59,990 nucleotides of DNA, taken from positions 1-59,990 of the forward strand of contig CAMVGU010000021.1 in the NCBI GenBank assembly GCA_947167105.1, in the 5' to 3' direction. Below the pieces are notes generated by a model. That model ran no database searches and was not told where the DNA came from. It saw only the letters and a program-made list of their open reading frames with translations. Source of the DNA: an uncultured Selenomonas sp. Its GTDB lineage: Bacteria; Bacillota; Negativicutes; Selenomonadales; Selenomonadaceae. Below, in pieces: positions 44,725-53,166 of the stretch; within the stretch, counting starts at the first letter, position 1; every line of letters starts with the position of its first letter. A program made the position numbers and the translations under genes.

Positions 44725-45485
44725 TGGACGCTTATAGAAATTTACTGGAAAATGTCCGCTCCGGAAAACTGGGCATAGATGAAGCTCTGCTGCAGCTCAA
44801 GAAGCAGCCCTTTGTGGATATCGGTCTTGCCAAGATTGACATGCACCGCTCTCTGCGGCAAGGAGCCAGGGAAGTCATTTACGGCGCAGGCAAGAGTGCG
44901 GCGCAGATAAACAGCATCCTGCAGGTGATGCAGGAAAAAAAGGCCCTGCCTGTACTCATCACCAGACTCTCGCCGGAAAAAGCATCCGAAATCAGGTCAG
45001 CATTTCCTGAGCTGGATTACCGTGAAGTGGCCCGGATAGGCATACTGGGCAAAGTGCCTGAGCCTGATGGCAATGGCACCATTGCCATCATCACCGCAGG
45101 CACCAGCGATATTCCTGTGGCAGAGGAAGCCGCCGTGACAGCAGAAGTCCTCGGCAACAAAGTCGAGCGCTGCTATGATGCAGGCGTGGCAGGACTGCAC
45201 CGCCTGCTGGCCCATATGGACACCATCATGACAGCCCAGGCCATAGTCGCCATCGCAGGCATGGAGGGAGCGCTGGCAAGTGTGGTGGGTGGCCTTGCTG
45301 ACTGCCCGGTTATCGCCGTGCCCACCAGCGTCGGCTACGGTGCCTCTCTGGGCGGCGTGTCCGCCCTGCTGTCCATGCTGAATTCCTGTGCCAGCGGCGT
45401 TTCCGTAGTCAATATAGACAACGGCTTCGGCGCCGCCTATCAGGCCAGCATGATCAATCATGCCAAGATTAAGGAAGGTAAATGA
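44721..45485 (+). CDS. larB: Nickel-pincer cofactor biosynthesis protein LarB
   Basis: The product has 254 residues and is homologous to AIR carboxylase (PurE). LarB carboxylates and hydrolyses nicotinic acid adenine dinucleotide, the first step towards the nickel-pincer nucleotide of lactate racemase and related enzymes. Seen blocks are DIGLAKIDMHRSLRQGAREVIYG at the N-terminus, IAIITAGTSDIPVAEEAAVTAEVLGN, YDAGVAGLHRLL, VAIAGMEGALASVVGGL and VPTSVGYGASLGGVSALLSMLNSC. LarC, LarE and a racemase are not in the window. It is co-translated with the small basic protein and comes soon after amrS. Only four bases separate its end from the convergent epimerase gene. Confidence 0.9.
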   Translation: MMDAYRNLLENVRSGKLGIDEALLQLKKQPFVDIGLAKIDMHRSLRQGAREVIYGAGKSAAQINSILQVMQEKKALPVLITRLSPEKASEIRSAFPELDYREVARIGILGKVPEPDGNGTIAIITAGTSDIPVAEEAAVTAEVLGNKVERCYDAGVAGLHRLLAHMDTIMTAQAIVAIAGMEGALASVVGGLADCPVIAVPTSVGYGASLGGVSALLSMLNSCASGVSVVNIDNGFGAAYQASMINHAKIKEGK

Positions 45486-45489
45486 AACA

Positions 45490-46452
45490 CTACTGATTCC
45501 AGCTGCTTGCCAGTTCAAGGTACATCTCTGTCAGGCTTTTCCCGGCCTGCCAGCCGATGCCCGCGAGCTTGGCAGCGGACAGGCGCAGGCCGGTGTCCGG
45601 GGCGTAGCCGTGGGATAATCCTTCAGCCAGGTCAAACACGACCTGGCTTTTTCCGTTGCCCAGGGTATTCTGCACCAAGGCAGCCATATCACGTATGCGC
45701 ATGGTATTGGCTTCATTGACCACATTGTACGCCTCGCCAGGCTCTCCCTTTTGAGCGAGGAAGAGCAGTGCATCCACCACCTCATCTATAGCGCAGTAAT
45801 TGCCCATGGACAGCCCTTGCGTGTGCAGGACGATATCCTCTCCCCGCAGGGCGGAGCGGGCAAACTGGGCAAAGACACGTCCGTCGTCCTTTGCTACTCC
45901 ACGTCCGAAGGTCTGGGCCAACCGGGCAATCCTGACCGGCAGCCCGTATTCATGGGCGTACATGCGGCAGTAATACTCTGCCATGCGCTTGCCCAGAGGA
46001 TAGGAGCTGCGCGGAGCGCGGGCATCTATTTCGCCAAGTTCATCCTCTGTTGTGCGTCCTGATTCGGAATTGATTCTGCCATACACCTCCATGGAGGACA
46101 GATACACCACGCTTTTCGCCCGGCATCTTTTGGCCAGCTCCAGTACGTTTTTGGTGCCCAGGACAATACTGTCTGCTGTTTCCACGGGCTTTGAGGCCAT
46201 GTATGTTGACTGTGTGGGAGCAGCGCAGTGGATGATGGTCTCTGCACGGGTGGAAAGAGCGCACAGCGAGGCGCTATCTGCCAGATCAGCGGACAGCACC
46301 TTGACTCTGCGGGAGAACATGCGTGTGGCTTTTTTGGCATCCCTGACCAGAACCTCTACTTCCTTGCCCTGCCGCAGCAGTTCCCAGGTTAGCTGCGAGC
46401 CTATGTAACCGGTGGCACCGGTTATCAGGTACTTATGAAATCTTGTCTCCAT
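45490..46452 (-). CDS. NAD-dependent epimerase/dehydratase (extended SDR)
   Basis: The product has 320 residues. It has the NAD motif ITGATGYIGSQLTWELL near residue 11, HCAAPTQSTYMASKPVET, SSMEVYGR, the catalytic YPLGKRMAEYY, and IARLAQTFGRGV. It resembles nucleotide-sugar epimerases and decarboxylases acting on UDP- or CDP-sugars. ATG 46452 has AAAGGAGG upstream on the minus strand; the frame is open beyond but has no family character. The product sugar cannot be told. It points against larB, and a decayed gene lies behind it. Confidence 0.82.
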   Translation of the reverse strand: METRFHKYLITGATGYIGSQLTWELLRQGKEVEVLVRDAKKATRMFSRRVKVLSADLADSASLCALSTRAETIIHCAAPTQSTYMASKPVETADSIVLGTKNVLELAKRCRAKSVVYLSSMEVYGRINSESGRTTEDELGEIDARAPRSSYPLGKRMAEYYCRMYAHEYGLPVRIARLAQTFGRGVAKDDGRVFAQFARSALRGEDIVLHTQGLSMGNYCAIDEVVDALLFLAQKGEPGEAYNVVNEANTMRIRDMAALVQNTLGNGKSQVVFDLAEGLSHGYAPDTGLRLSAAKLAGIGWQAGKSLTEMYLELASSWNQ

Positions 46453-46516
46453 GACCCAGACCTCCTTTGAGTTTATCCTACCATATGGCCTGGCGGCGTG
46501 CAATGAAGCTGCATAA

Positions 46517-46684
46517 AGCAAATCTTCTCGTACTGGCAATCCGGAGGCTATAGCTGGTGTGCCTGTATGTGAGCTGGCAGAGGTGGATGCGGATAATGAG
46601 GCAGTATTTTTGCTGGCGGTGCCCGAATACTTGCAGCCGGAAATCAGGGCGGGGTTGGCGGAGCATGGTTTTTGCAATATCTAA
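46517..46684 (+). pseudogene. C-terminal remnant of a sugar- or capsule-related gene
   Basis: The frame is open for 55 codons from a TAA at 46514-46516 to the stop at 46682-46684. It reads GNPEAIAGVPVCELAEVDAD, then VFLLAVPEYLQPEIRAGL and AEHGFCNI. The pattern (a short G-x-P loop, a hydrophobic strand with AVPE, then EIRAGLxxxGF) looks like the end of a nucleotide-binding or FkbM/capsule-type protein. There is no start codon with a ribosome binding site. A stem-loop directly after the stop looks like the old gene's terminator. The family assignment is weak. Confidence 0.4.
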
Positions 46685-46687
46685 ACA

Positions 46688-46708
46688 GGCGGGAGCATAT
46701 CTCCCGCC
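46688..46708. terminator. Hairpin after the remnant
   Basis: GGCGGGAG (46688-46695) pairs with CTCCCGCC (46701-46708), loop CATAT. No T-run follows. Confidence 0.55.
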
Positions 46709-46728
46709 TCGTTGAAACGCCGAGAGGA

Positions 46729-46769
46729 AGCTTTGTCTATCGACAAAGCTGGAACAATGGCGTTATAAT
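46729..46769 (+). promoter_or_regulatory. Promoter of the ecfA1-ecfA2-ecfT operon with an overlapping operator
   Basis: TATAAT (46764-46769) has TCGACA (46740-46745) as a -35 at an 18-base spacing. A perfect nine-base inverted repeat, AGCTTTGTC-TATC-GACAAAGCT (46729-46750), covers the -35 box. Repressor binding there would block polymerase. The repressor is not known. Confidence 0.6.
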
Positions 46770-46822
46770 AAAGTCGTTGCTCATAAGGGCAGCGGCTTTA
46801 TTTTTGCAGGGAGGGCGTCGGT

Positions 46823-47698
46823 TTGAGCGTTTTGATAGAGATGGAAGGTCTCAGCCATTTGTTCGGGACGGGGCAGGGCGGGGATAAATACGCTTTGCAA
46901 GGCGTGAATCTGCAACTGCGCCAGGGGGAATTCCTGGCGGTGCTGGGAGCTAACGGCTCCGGCAAATCTACTCTGGCCCGCCACATGAACGGTCTCCTGC
47001 TGCCGACGGAGGGACATTGCCGTGTCAAGGGCATGGATACACGGGAATTGGCGGAGGCCGGGGAACTCTGGCGTGTGCGCCGGGAAGTGGGCATGGTCTT
47101 CCAGAATCCTGACAATCAACTGATTGCGGCGGTAGTGGAGGATGATGTGGCCTTTGGCCCGGAAAATCTGGGGGTGGAGCCGGATAAAATCCGTCGTCGC
47201 GTGCATGAGGCGCTGAAGGCAGTGGGCATGAGGCATTTTGCTAAGTTTGCACCCCACTTGCTTTCAGGCGGCCAGAAGCAGCGGGTAGCGATTGCGGGGG
47301 CTCTGGCCATGCAGACGGAATGCCTGGTGCTGGACGAGCCTACGGCCATGCTGGACCCCCAGGGACGGCAGGAAGTGATGCAGGTGCTGGAAGGGCTGCA
47401 TCGTGAGCGCGGCCTGACAGTGGTGCTGATTACCCATTTCATGGAAGAAGCAGCCAGGGCGGAGCGGGTCGTGGTGATGGAGGACGGGCATGTAGCCTGC
47501 GAGGGAACCCCGCGGGAAGTCTTTGCAGAGCCGCAGGCTATGCAAAAGCTAGGTCTGGAAGCGCCGCTGGCGGGAGAGCTGGCGCAGCTTTTGTCTCAGT
47601 CGGGGATAAGACTTCCTTTGCCGGAAGCCGGCAGTATCATGACCCATGAGGATCTGCAGCAGAGCCTGGTTCTTTACCGGCAGCGACAGGAGGGATGA
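46823..47698 (+). CDS. ecfA1: ECF transporter ATPase 1
   Basis: The product has 291 residues and is one of two ATPases energising energy-coupling-factor vitamin or metal transporters. It has Walker A GANGSGKSTLARH, Q-loop VFQNPDNQLI (the FQxPDxQ form of the EcfA type), signature LSGGQKQRVAIAGAL, Walker B CLVLDEPTAMLDP and the switch His in THFMEEA. The start is a TTG after GGGAGGG. The first in a three-gene operon with EcfA2 and EcfT. No substrate-binding S component is encoded beside it, so it is probably the shared (group II) module. Confidence 0.93.
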   Translation: MSVLIEMEGLSHLFGTGQGGDKYALQGVNLQLRQGEFLAVLGANGSGKSTLARHMNGLLLPTEGHCRVKGMDTRELAEAGELWRVRREVGMVFQNPDNQLIAAVVEDDVAFGPENLGVEPDKIRRRVHEALKAVGMRHFAKFAPHLLSGGQKQRVAIAGALAMQTECLVLDEPTAMLDPQGRQEVMQVLEGLHRERGLTVVLITHFMEEAARAERVVVMEDGHVACEGTPREVFAEPQAMQKLGLEAPLAGELAQLLSQSGIRLPLPEAGSIMTHEDLQQSLVLYRQRQEG

Positions 47699-47704
47699 AG
47701 GTCA

Positions 47705-48601
47705 GTGTCCATTGAGCTAAAGAACGTTAGCTACACATATATGCCGGGAACCCCTATGGAAAGACAGGCCCTGCATGATATCAGCCTGACCATAAGGGAA
47801 GGGACATTCACGGCCATTGCCGGGCATACAGGCTCCGGTAAATCTACTCTGATCCAGCATTTAAACGGCTTATTGCAGCCGACTGACGGCACGGTTCTGG
47901 TTGATGGCGTAAATATCAATGCCCGTGACAGGCAGGGCCGTGGGGCAGCGAAACTGGCCAGGGGCAGCGTGGGCATGGTCTTTCAGTATCCGGAGCAGCA
48001 GTTATTTGAGGAAACCGTAGCGGCAGATGTGGCCTTCGGGCCGCGCAATCAGGGATTGTCCGGGGAAGTATTGGAGCAGAGGGTGCGGGCGGCACTGGCT
48101 CTTGCGGGGCTGGATTATGAGGCGTTTGGGAATCAGTCTCCCTTCCAACTGTCAGGCGGGCAGAAACGCCGTGTGGCGATTGCCGGTGTGCTGGCCATGC
48201 AGCCCCGGTATCTGGTGCTGGACGAGCCGACGGCAGGGCTTGATCCCAGGGGGCGTGAGGCGCTGATGGAGACAGTCGCAAGGCTCAGGCAGGGCAGCGG
48301 GGGCTGCCCGCCTATGACGATAATCTTTGTTTCACACAGCATGGATGATATACTGCGCCTGGCTGATGAACTGATTGTCTTAGACAGGGGGAGGCTGGTG
48401 CTGTCCGGGTCGCCGGAGGTTGTCTTTCGGGAAAAGGATATTCTTAGAAAGGCTGGTCTGGAAGCCCCGGAATTGACGGTGCTGCTGGACAGTTTGAGAG
48501 CAACGGGCCTGCCGGTGCCTGCGGGGGCACGCAACAGGAGGGAAGCGGCAGCCGCCATCCGGCAGGCGCTGCTGTCACATAAGGAGGCCGGCCTATGCTG
48601 A
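47705..48601 (+). CDS. ecfA2: ECF transporter ATPase 2
   Basis: The product has 298 residues and is paralogous to the previous one. Walker A reads GHTGSGKSTLIQH, the Q-loop VFQYPEQQLFEETVAADVAFGP, the signature LSGGQKRRVAIAGVLA, and Walker B YLVLDEPTAGLDP. EcfA1 and EcfA2 are expected to form a heterodimer coupled to EcfT. The start is GTG 47705 after AGGAGGGATG. It overlaps EcfT by seven bases. Its C-terminal tail (NRREAAAAIRQALLS) is typical. Confidence 0.93.
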   Translation: MSIELKNVSYTYMPGTPMERQALHDISLTIREGTFTAIAGHTGSGKSTLIQHLNGLLQPTDGTVLVDGVNINARDRQGRGAAKLARGSVGMVFQYPEQQLFEETVAADVAFGPRNQGLSGEVLEQRVRAALALAGLDYEAFGNQSPFQLSGGQKRRVAIAGVLAMQPRYLVLDEPTAGLDPRGREALMETVARLRQGSGGCPPMTIIFVSHSMDDILRLADELIVLDRGRLVLSGSPEVVFREKDILRKAGLEAPELTVLLDSLRATGLPVPAGARNRREAAAAIRQALLSHKEAGLC

Positions 48602-49398
48602 GCAGCATCACAATTGGCCAATATTATCCCGGCAATTCCCTGCTGCATCGGCTGGACCCGCGTGTGAAGCTGCTGCTGCTGCTGGCCTTTATGGTGGAGA
48701 TTTTTGTCTTTACTGCGGCACCGGCCTATGCAGTGCTTTCAGCGATGACTTTGTTGCTGATGCTGAATTCAGGTGTGCCGCTGAAAATCATAATGGGTTC
48801 CCTGAAGCCCTTGTGGTGGATTATTGCCTTTACCTTCCTGATTCATCTGTGCAGCACGCCCGGCGATGCCTTTGCCCAGGTCTGGATTTTTGCTTTGACC
48901 TGGGAAGGGGCGGCGCGGGGCGGCCTGATCTGCCTGCGCCTGGTTTTGCTGATTCTGCTGAGTTCCTTGCTGACCTTCACGACCAGCCCGCTGAAACTGA
49001 CAGATGCCATGGAGGCCCTGCTGCGCCCCTTCAAGGGCTTGGGGGTGCCAGCCCATGAGCTGGCCATGATGATGACCATTGCCCTGCGCTTTGTGCCCAC
49101 GCTTATCGAGGAAACTGATCGCATCATGAAGGCCCAGCAGTCCAGGGGCGTGGATTTCAGCGAGGGCAGTCTGCTGAAACGGGCACAGAATATGGTGCCA
49201 ATCCTGGTACCCCTGTTTCTGTCGGCCTTTCGCCGGGCAGACGATCTGGCGCTGGCTATGGAGGCACGTTGTTACAGGGGCGGGGAGGGCCGCACCCAGA
49301 TGAAGGCCCTGCGCGTGTCCCAGATTGATTTTGTGGCTGTGGGGGCGTTTCTGTTGCTGACGGTGCTGCTGGCGGCTTTGTATTTTTACACAGTCTGA
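48595..49398 (+). CDS. ecfT: ECF transporter transmembrane protein EcfT
   Basis: The product has 267 residues with about five to six membrane segments (LLLLLAFMVEIFVFTA, AVLSAMTLLLML, WWIIAFTFLIHL, a long LICLRLVLLILLSSLLTFT, and the last AVGAFLLLTVLLAALYF). It has the conserved coupling-helix motifs QQSRGVDF and MEARCYRGG (both ARG/ARC boxes that contact EcfA). It begins SITIGQYYPGNSLLHRLDPRVKL, which is typical. It completes the EcfAA'T core; the S component must come from elsewhere. Confidence 0.94.
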   Translation: MLSSITIGQYYPGNSLLHRLDPRVKLLLLLAFMVEIFVFTAAPAYAVLSAMTLLLMLNSGVPLKIIMGSLKPLWWIIAFTFLIHLCSTPGDAFAQVWIFALTWEGAARGGLICLRLVLLILLSSLLTFTTSPLKLTDAMEALLRPFKGLGVPAHELAMMMTIALRFVPTLIEETDRIMKAQQSRGVDFSEGSLLKRAQNMVPILVPLFLSAFRRADDLALAMEARCYRGGEGRTQMKALRVSQIDFVAVGAFLLLTVLLAALYFYTV

Positions 49399-49548
49399 AC
49401 GCCTGCGTTTCATAACCTTTACAGCAAGATTGAAGGAGATTCTAATCTTAAACTAAAGCCATTTTAATATTGCCCGCCTATACTTAAACCATAGACACAG
49501 GGAAGACCTGTGAGACAGCCAAATGTGAAAAGAAAGGTGATGGGCAAT

Positions 49549-50301
49549 ATGACTACGATGAAAAAGAGGATCATAGCAGGTATAACGGCAGGCGCGATAC
49601 TGGCCGCAGGCGGTCTGGGTACACTTTCTGTACAGGCTGCTGCCAATGACGGCAGCGAGGGCCAGCAGCGGCAGCAGATGCTGGATAAGCAGGACAGAAG
49701 GCAGCATCCGCGGATGAAGATGGATGCGGATAAGACAGCCGAGCATATCGCGAAGATTTTTGGCGTCAGCAAGTCGGAGGTCAAGGCGGCGATTGATAAA
49801 CAGACTGATTTCCGTGATATCGGTCAGGCCGCGATGCTCTCTAAGATCAGCGGCAAATCATTCCAGGAGGTACTGGCCCAGAAGACGGACAGCAAGGATT
49901 GGCGCGAGATTGGTGAGTCAATGGGGGTATCCAGGGAACAGGTACATGCGACTATGCTGGAAATGCGTGCCCAGCGTATCAGCCAGAGAGGCAATATTGA
50001 TGCTGCAACTGCGCTGAAGCTGATGCAGGCAGGCTACCAGGATCGTGACATACAGATGGCCGCTGTACTAGCCAAGGAAAGCGGCAAAAACATTCAGTCT
50101 GTGCTGGATATGAAGAAAATCAACAACAGATGGTTCGATGTGGCCAAGGACTTGGGTGTGGACATGACAAAGCTGCGCCCTGAGCGTCACGGCCAGCGTG
50201 GGCCCCAGGGCACTCCGCCGGATGATATGATGATGGGACAGCCCGGCCCGGAGGGCGGCATGATGCCGCCGGAGTTGGCGGAAAACGGGCAGGAGCAGTA
50301 A
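49549..50301 (+). CDS. Secreted protein with two helical repeats, unknown function
   Basis: The product has 250 residues. The signal peptide is clear (MTTMKKRIIAGITAGAILAAGG, then SVQAAAND). The mature part has two similar repeats: a predicted HTH-like helical pair IAKIFGVSKSEVKAAI, then a block ISGKSFQEVLAQKTDSKDWREI followed by GESMGVSREQV; and the copy ESGKNIQSVLDMKKINNRWFDV followed by AKDLGVDM. Each joins SGK-(S/N)-x-x-x-VL, a short loop, W, and a GV-turn. The C-terminus is Gly/Pro/Met-rich. I do not recognise the family. I chose ATG 49549 by spacing from AGAAAGGTG. Confidence 0.65.
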   Translation: MTTMKKRIIAGITAGAILAAGGLGTLSVQAAANDGSEGQQRQQMLDKQDRRQHPRMKMDADKTAEHIAKIFGVSKSEVKAAIDKQTDFRDIGQAAMLSKISGKSFQEVLAQKTDSKDWREIGESMGVSREQVHATMLEMRAQRISQRGNIDAATALKLMQAGYQDRDIQMAAVLAKESGKNIQSVLDMKKINNRWFDVAKDLGVDMTKLRPERHGQRGPQGTPPDDMMMGQPGPEGGMMPPELAENGQEQ

Positions 50302-50333
50302 TGCTCACAGTATTTGCACAGGAGCTTTTACAG

Positions 50334-50362
50334 AGCGTCTCGCTTAGGTGAGGCGCTTTTTT
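50334..50362 (+). terminator. Terminator of the secreted repeat protein
   Basis: AGCGTCTC (50334-50341) pairs with GAGGCGCT (50350-50357), with one G-T pair, followed by six T. The MITE-like element begins just after it. Confidence 0.85.
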
Positions 50363-50363
50363 G

Positions 50364-50551
50364 CTAGTGTAAGACCTCGTTCAGATATAGAATAATGAAT
50401 CGTTCGAGATGTAGTCAGATGCAAGGAAGAGGAAGGAGCCATAGCGACGCGAAGCTAGTCCCCTTGGGGCGGGCTATGGCGACTGACGATGACGCAGCAG
50501 ATGGCTGCATATCGGGCGATTCATCTAAAGATGAACGAGGGCTTACACTAG
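50364..50551. mobile_element. 188-bp MITE-like element with terminal inverted repeats and TTTG target duplication
   Basis: The ends are CTAGTGTAAGACCTCGTTCA (50364-50383) and its reverse complement with a single mismatch (50532-50551). The flanks are TTTG on the left (50360-50363) and TTTG on the right (50552-50555), matching a four-base target duplication. The similarity of the ends continues imperfectly to about 36 bases. Inside, GCCATAGC (50438-50445) pairs with GCTATGGC (50473-50480) as a second stem. No open frame codes for a transposase. The element lies between the terminator of one gene and the ftsK leader. These are the classic signs of a non-autonomous miniature transposon. Confidence 0.7.
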
Positions 50552-50622
50552 TTTGCAATTTCAGGCGCAATAGGCTAAAATCTATAGAAGTATTTCATTT
50601 ATAGAGGTTGAGAGGCGATATT

Positions 50623-53121
50623 TTGAGTGAAAAAACTGCTGGCCGCCGCAGGACGCGCCAGGGCAAAGCGGCAAGAGAAGCGGTGAAGACTGCGCCAGCC
50701 GGGCGTAAATATGAACTTGCGGGACTGGCCTGCGTGGCAGCCGGCCTGATTTCCATAGGCGGGCTCTGGGATTTGAATGTGGGCTTCGTAGGCTTGTATT
50801 TTGCCAAGTTCCTGCGTTATTTCTTCGGAGTGGGCGCCCTGCCGGTGGCTCTTTTAATCATGCTGATTGGCTATCAGTACATTGTGAAGCACCACGGGCT
50901 GCGCTATTCTTCGCGCTTCTTTGGCCTGGGGCTGCTTTATATTTCGGTGCTTGCCCTATGGCATCATTTTGCCATTGCTGCAGGCGCAGAAATACTGCCA
51001 GAGAGCCTGCCGCGGGGCGGCGGTCTTCTGGGTGGCGGTTTCCTGCTGGCGCTCAGGCGGTTTTTCGGTGTGGATGGTGCGTTCATCCTGCTGGCTTGCG
51101 GCAGTATCGGCGCAGTGCTGCTCTCTACGACCTGGTCATTGGCAGCCGGCATCCTGAAAACCAGGGAGCAGGCTGCCAGGGGAGCCAAGGCGGCAGGCTC
51201 GGCCCTGGCTGTTACTTATGGCCATGTGGCTGAAGCCGGTGAGCGCGTGGAGGAGCAGGTAGTCGAGGCTGTGCGCGAAAAAGTGAGGAAATCCTTTTAC
51301 AATCAGGAAAAGGACGGGCATTTTGGGGCGGAACCGGAGCAGCGCAGCCTGCAGCCCGCAGGCCCGGAGCTGCAAGCCGGGCTGCAGCCGGAGGAAACTG
51401 CACAGGAGCCGCTTTCGGCTGTGCCGGAACCAGAACCGGAATCTGAGCCTGAGCCGGAGGAGCCGCGTTTCACCATAGAATACGGCCGTCGGCAGGAGGA
51501 GCAGGAGGAAGAGCGGGAAGAAGCAGCGGCTTTGGGAGCTATGGCAGCCAGGGGAACTGCTGCCAAGATAGAGGCAGAGTCTGCTTTGGCGCTGGAAGCT
51601 ATGGCCAGGGCTGAAACGGCTCCGGGAGATAATCAGGCCAAGTTGCCTCCGAAGCCTTATGTCATGCCGCAGGTAACTCAGATACTGTCCAAGCGGGTGA
51701 AACATAAGAATGTCGTCCTGGAAATGGAAATCGAGGAGAACGCACGGGATTTGCAGCAGGTACTGGCAGATTTCAATGTGAAGGCGACTATCATCAATGC
51801 CTGCCACGGCCCTGCCGTGACTCGCTACGATTTAGAACCGGCGGCAGGGGTGAAGGTCAGCAAGATCACGAATCTGGCTGATGATATCGCCCTCTCCCTG
51901 GGGGCGGCTTCCGTGCGCATCGAGCCGGTGCCGGACAAGAAAGCCATAGGCATTGAGGTGCCGAATAAGGAACTGGAAGGGGTGCAGCTACGGGAGGTGC
52001 TGGAAAGCGAGGGCTTTGCGGCGGCTAAATCGCCCCTGACGGTTGGCCTGGGCATGGATATCAGCGGGCAGGCCATTTTTGCAGATTTGGCGAAGATGCC
52101 CCATATGCTGGTGGCAGGCGCCACAGGCTCTGGCAAGTCCGTTTGCATCAATACGCTGATCACCAGCATCCTCTTCAAGGCCAAGCCTGACGAGGTGAAA
52201 TTCATCTTGGTTGACCCGAAGGTGGTGGAGCTGTCCGGCTATAACGGCATCCCCCATATGATGCTGCCGGTTGTGACGGACGCGAAGAAAGCAGCCTCGG
52301 CGCTGAACTGGTCCGTGCAGGAGATGGAGCGTCGCTATGCGGCCTTTGCGGAGCGCGGCGTTCGCAATATGCAGACTTTCAACGAGCACTATCCGGAGGA
52401 AAAGCTGCCGGCCATAGTCATCATCATTGACGAGCTGGCGGATCTGATGATGGTCGCTCCCCATGATGTGGAGGACGCTATTTGCCGTCTGGCGCAAAAA
52501 GCACGGGCGGCCGGCATCCATATGGTGCTGGCGACCCAGCGCCCCTCTGTTGATGTTATCACGGGCATTATCAAGGCCAATATACCTTCGCGCATTTCCT
52601 TTGCGGTGTCCTCACAGATAGATTCCCGTACCATTCTGGATCGCAGCGGTGCGGAAAAGCTTCTGGGCAAGGGTGATATGCTGTTCTTCCCTATCGGTGC
52701 GTCGAAGCCCCAGCGTGTGCAGGGAGCATTCATCAGCGACGAGGAAGTGGAGCAGTTGCTGGATTTCATACGTGCCCAGGGACAGGAAGCTGAGGCCAAT
52801 GAGGATCTGGTGAAATTCACTGAGCAGGCCGCTCTGGAGGCAGAGGAAGAAGGAAATGGCAAGAAGGGCAGCAAGGCAGATGTACCCAGGCAGGACGAGT
52901 TGCTGCCGGAGGCCGTGAACCTGGTGCTCAGCACAGGACAGGCTTCGGCCAGCTCCGTGCAGCGACGTTTCCGCGTTGGCTATACCAGGGCTGCACGCTT
53001 GATAGACGCGATGGAGGAACTTGGCATTGTCGGCCCCAATACGGGCAGCAAGCCCCGTGAGATATTGATGAACAGTGAGGAGGCTCTTGCTGCCGTAGAG
53101 CAGTCGGCTGCAATGGCCTGA
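50623..53121 (+). CDS. ftsK: DNA translocase FtsK/SpoIIIE
   Basis: The product has 832 residues and pumps chromosomal DNA across the division septum. Several membrane helices fill residues 35-180 ([53 protein letters not shown], then a Gly-rich segment and [18 protein letters not shown]). A Glu/Pro-rich linker follows ([16 protein letters not shown]). The motor has Walker [16 protein letters not shown] and Walker [15 protein letters not shown], then [30 protein letters not shown]. The C-terminal gamma winged-helix ([25 protein letters not shown]) reads orientation sequences. The TTG start at 50623 has AGAGG upstream. Confidence 0.94.
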   Translation: MSEKTAGRRRTRQGKAAREAVKTAPAGRKYELAGLACVAAGLISIGGLWDLNVGFVGLYFAKFLRYFFGVGALPVALLIMLIGYQYIVKHHGLRYSSRFFGLGLLYISVLALWHHFAIAAGAEILPESLPRGGGLLGGGFLLALRRFFGVDGAFILLACGSIGAVLLSTTWSLAAGILKTREQAARGAKAAGSALAVTYGHVAEAGERVEEQVVEAVREKVRKSFYNQEKDGHFGAEPEQRSLQPAGPELQAGLQPEETAQEPLSAVPEPEPESEPEPEEPRFTIEYGRRQEEQEEEREEAAALGAMAARGTAAKIEAESALALEAMARAETAPGDNQAKLPPKPYVMPQVTQILSKRVKHKNVVLEMEIEENARDLQQVLADFNVKATIINACHGPAVTRYDLEPAAGVKVSKITNLADDIALSLGAASVRIEPVPDKKAIGIEVPNKELEGVQLREVLESEGFAAAKSPLTVGLGMDISGQAIFADLAKMPHMLVAGATGSGKSVCINTLITSILFKAKPDEVKFILVDPKVVELSGYNGIPHMMLPVVTDAKKAASALNWSVQEMERRYAAFAERGVRNMQTFNEHYPEEKLPAIVIIIDELADLMMVAPHDVEDAICRLAQKARAAGIHMVLATQRPSVDVITGIIKANIPSRISFAVSSQIDSRTILDRSGAEKLLGKGDMLFFPIGASKPQRVQGAFISDEEVEQLLDFIRAQGQEAEANEDLVKFTEQAALEAEEEGNGKKGSKADVPRQDELLPEAVNLVLSTGQASASSVQRRFRVGYTRAARLIDAMEELGIVGPNTGSKPREILMNSEEALAAVEQSAAMA

Positions 53122-53123
53122 TG

Positions 53124-53166
53124 TTAAAAAACGGGCAAGCCACCCAAAGGCTTGCCCGTTTTTTAA
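53124..53166. terminator. Bidirectional terminator between ftsK and the SGNH gene
   Basis: Eighteen-base perfect arms (53124-53141 and 53149-53166) with a seven-base loop begin TTAAAAAACGGGCAAGCC and end in a six-T run before AA. The convergent SGNH gene's stop codon lies in the right arm. Confidence 0.92.

Noticed and set aside
46672..46887. Plus-strand frame of 71 residues over the ecf promoter
   Set aside because: It runs through a hairpin, the promoter and the ecfA1 start in another frame. It has no ribosome binding site.
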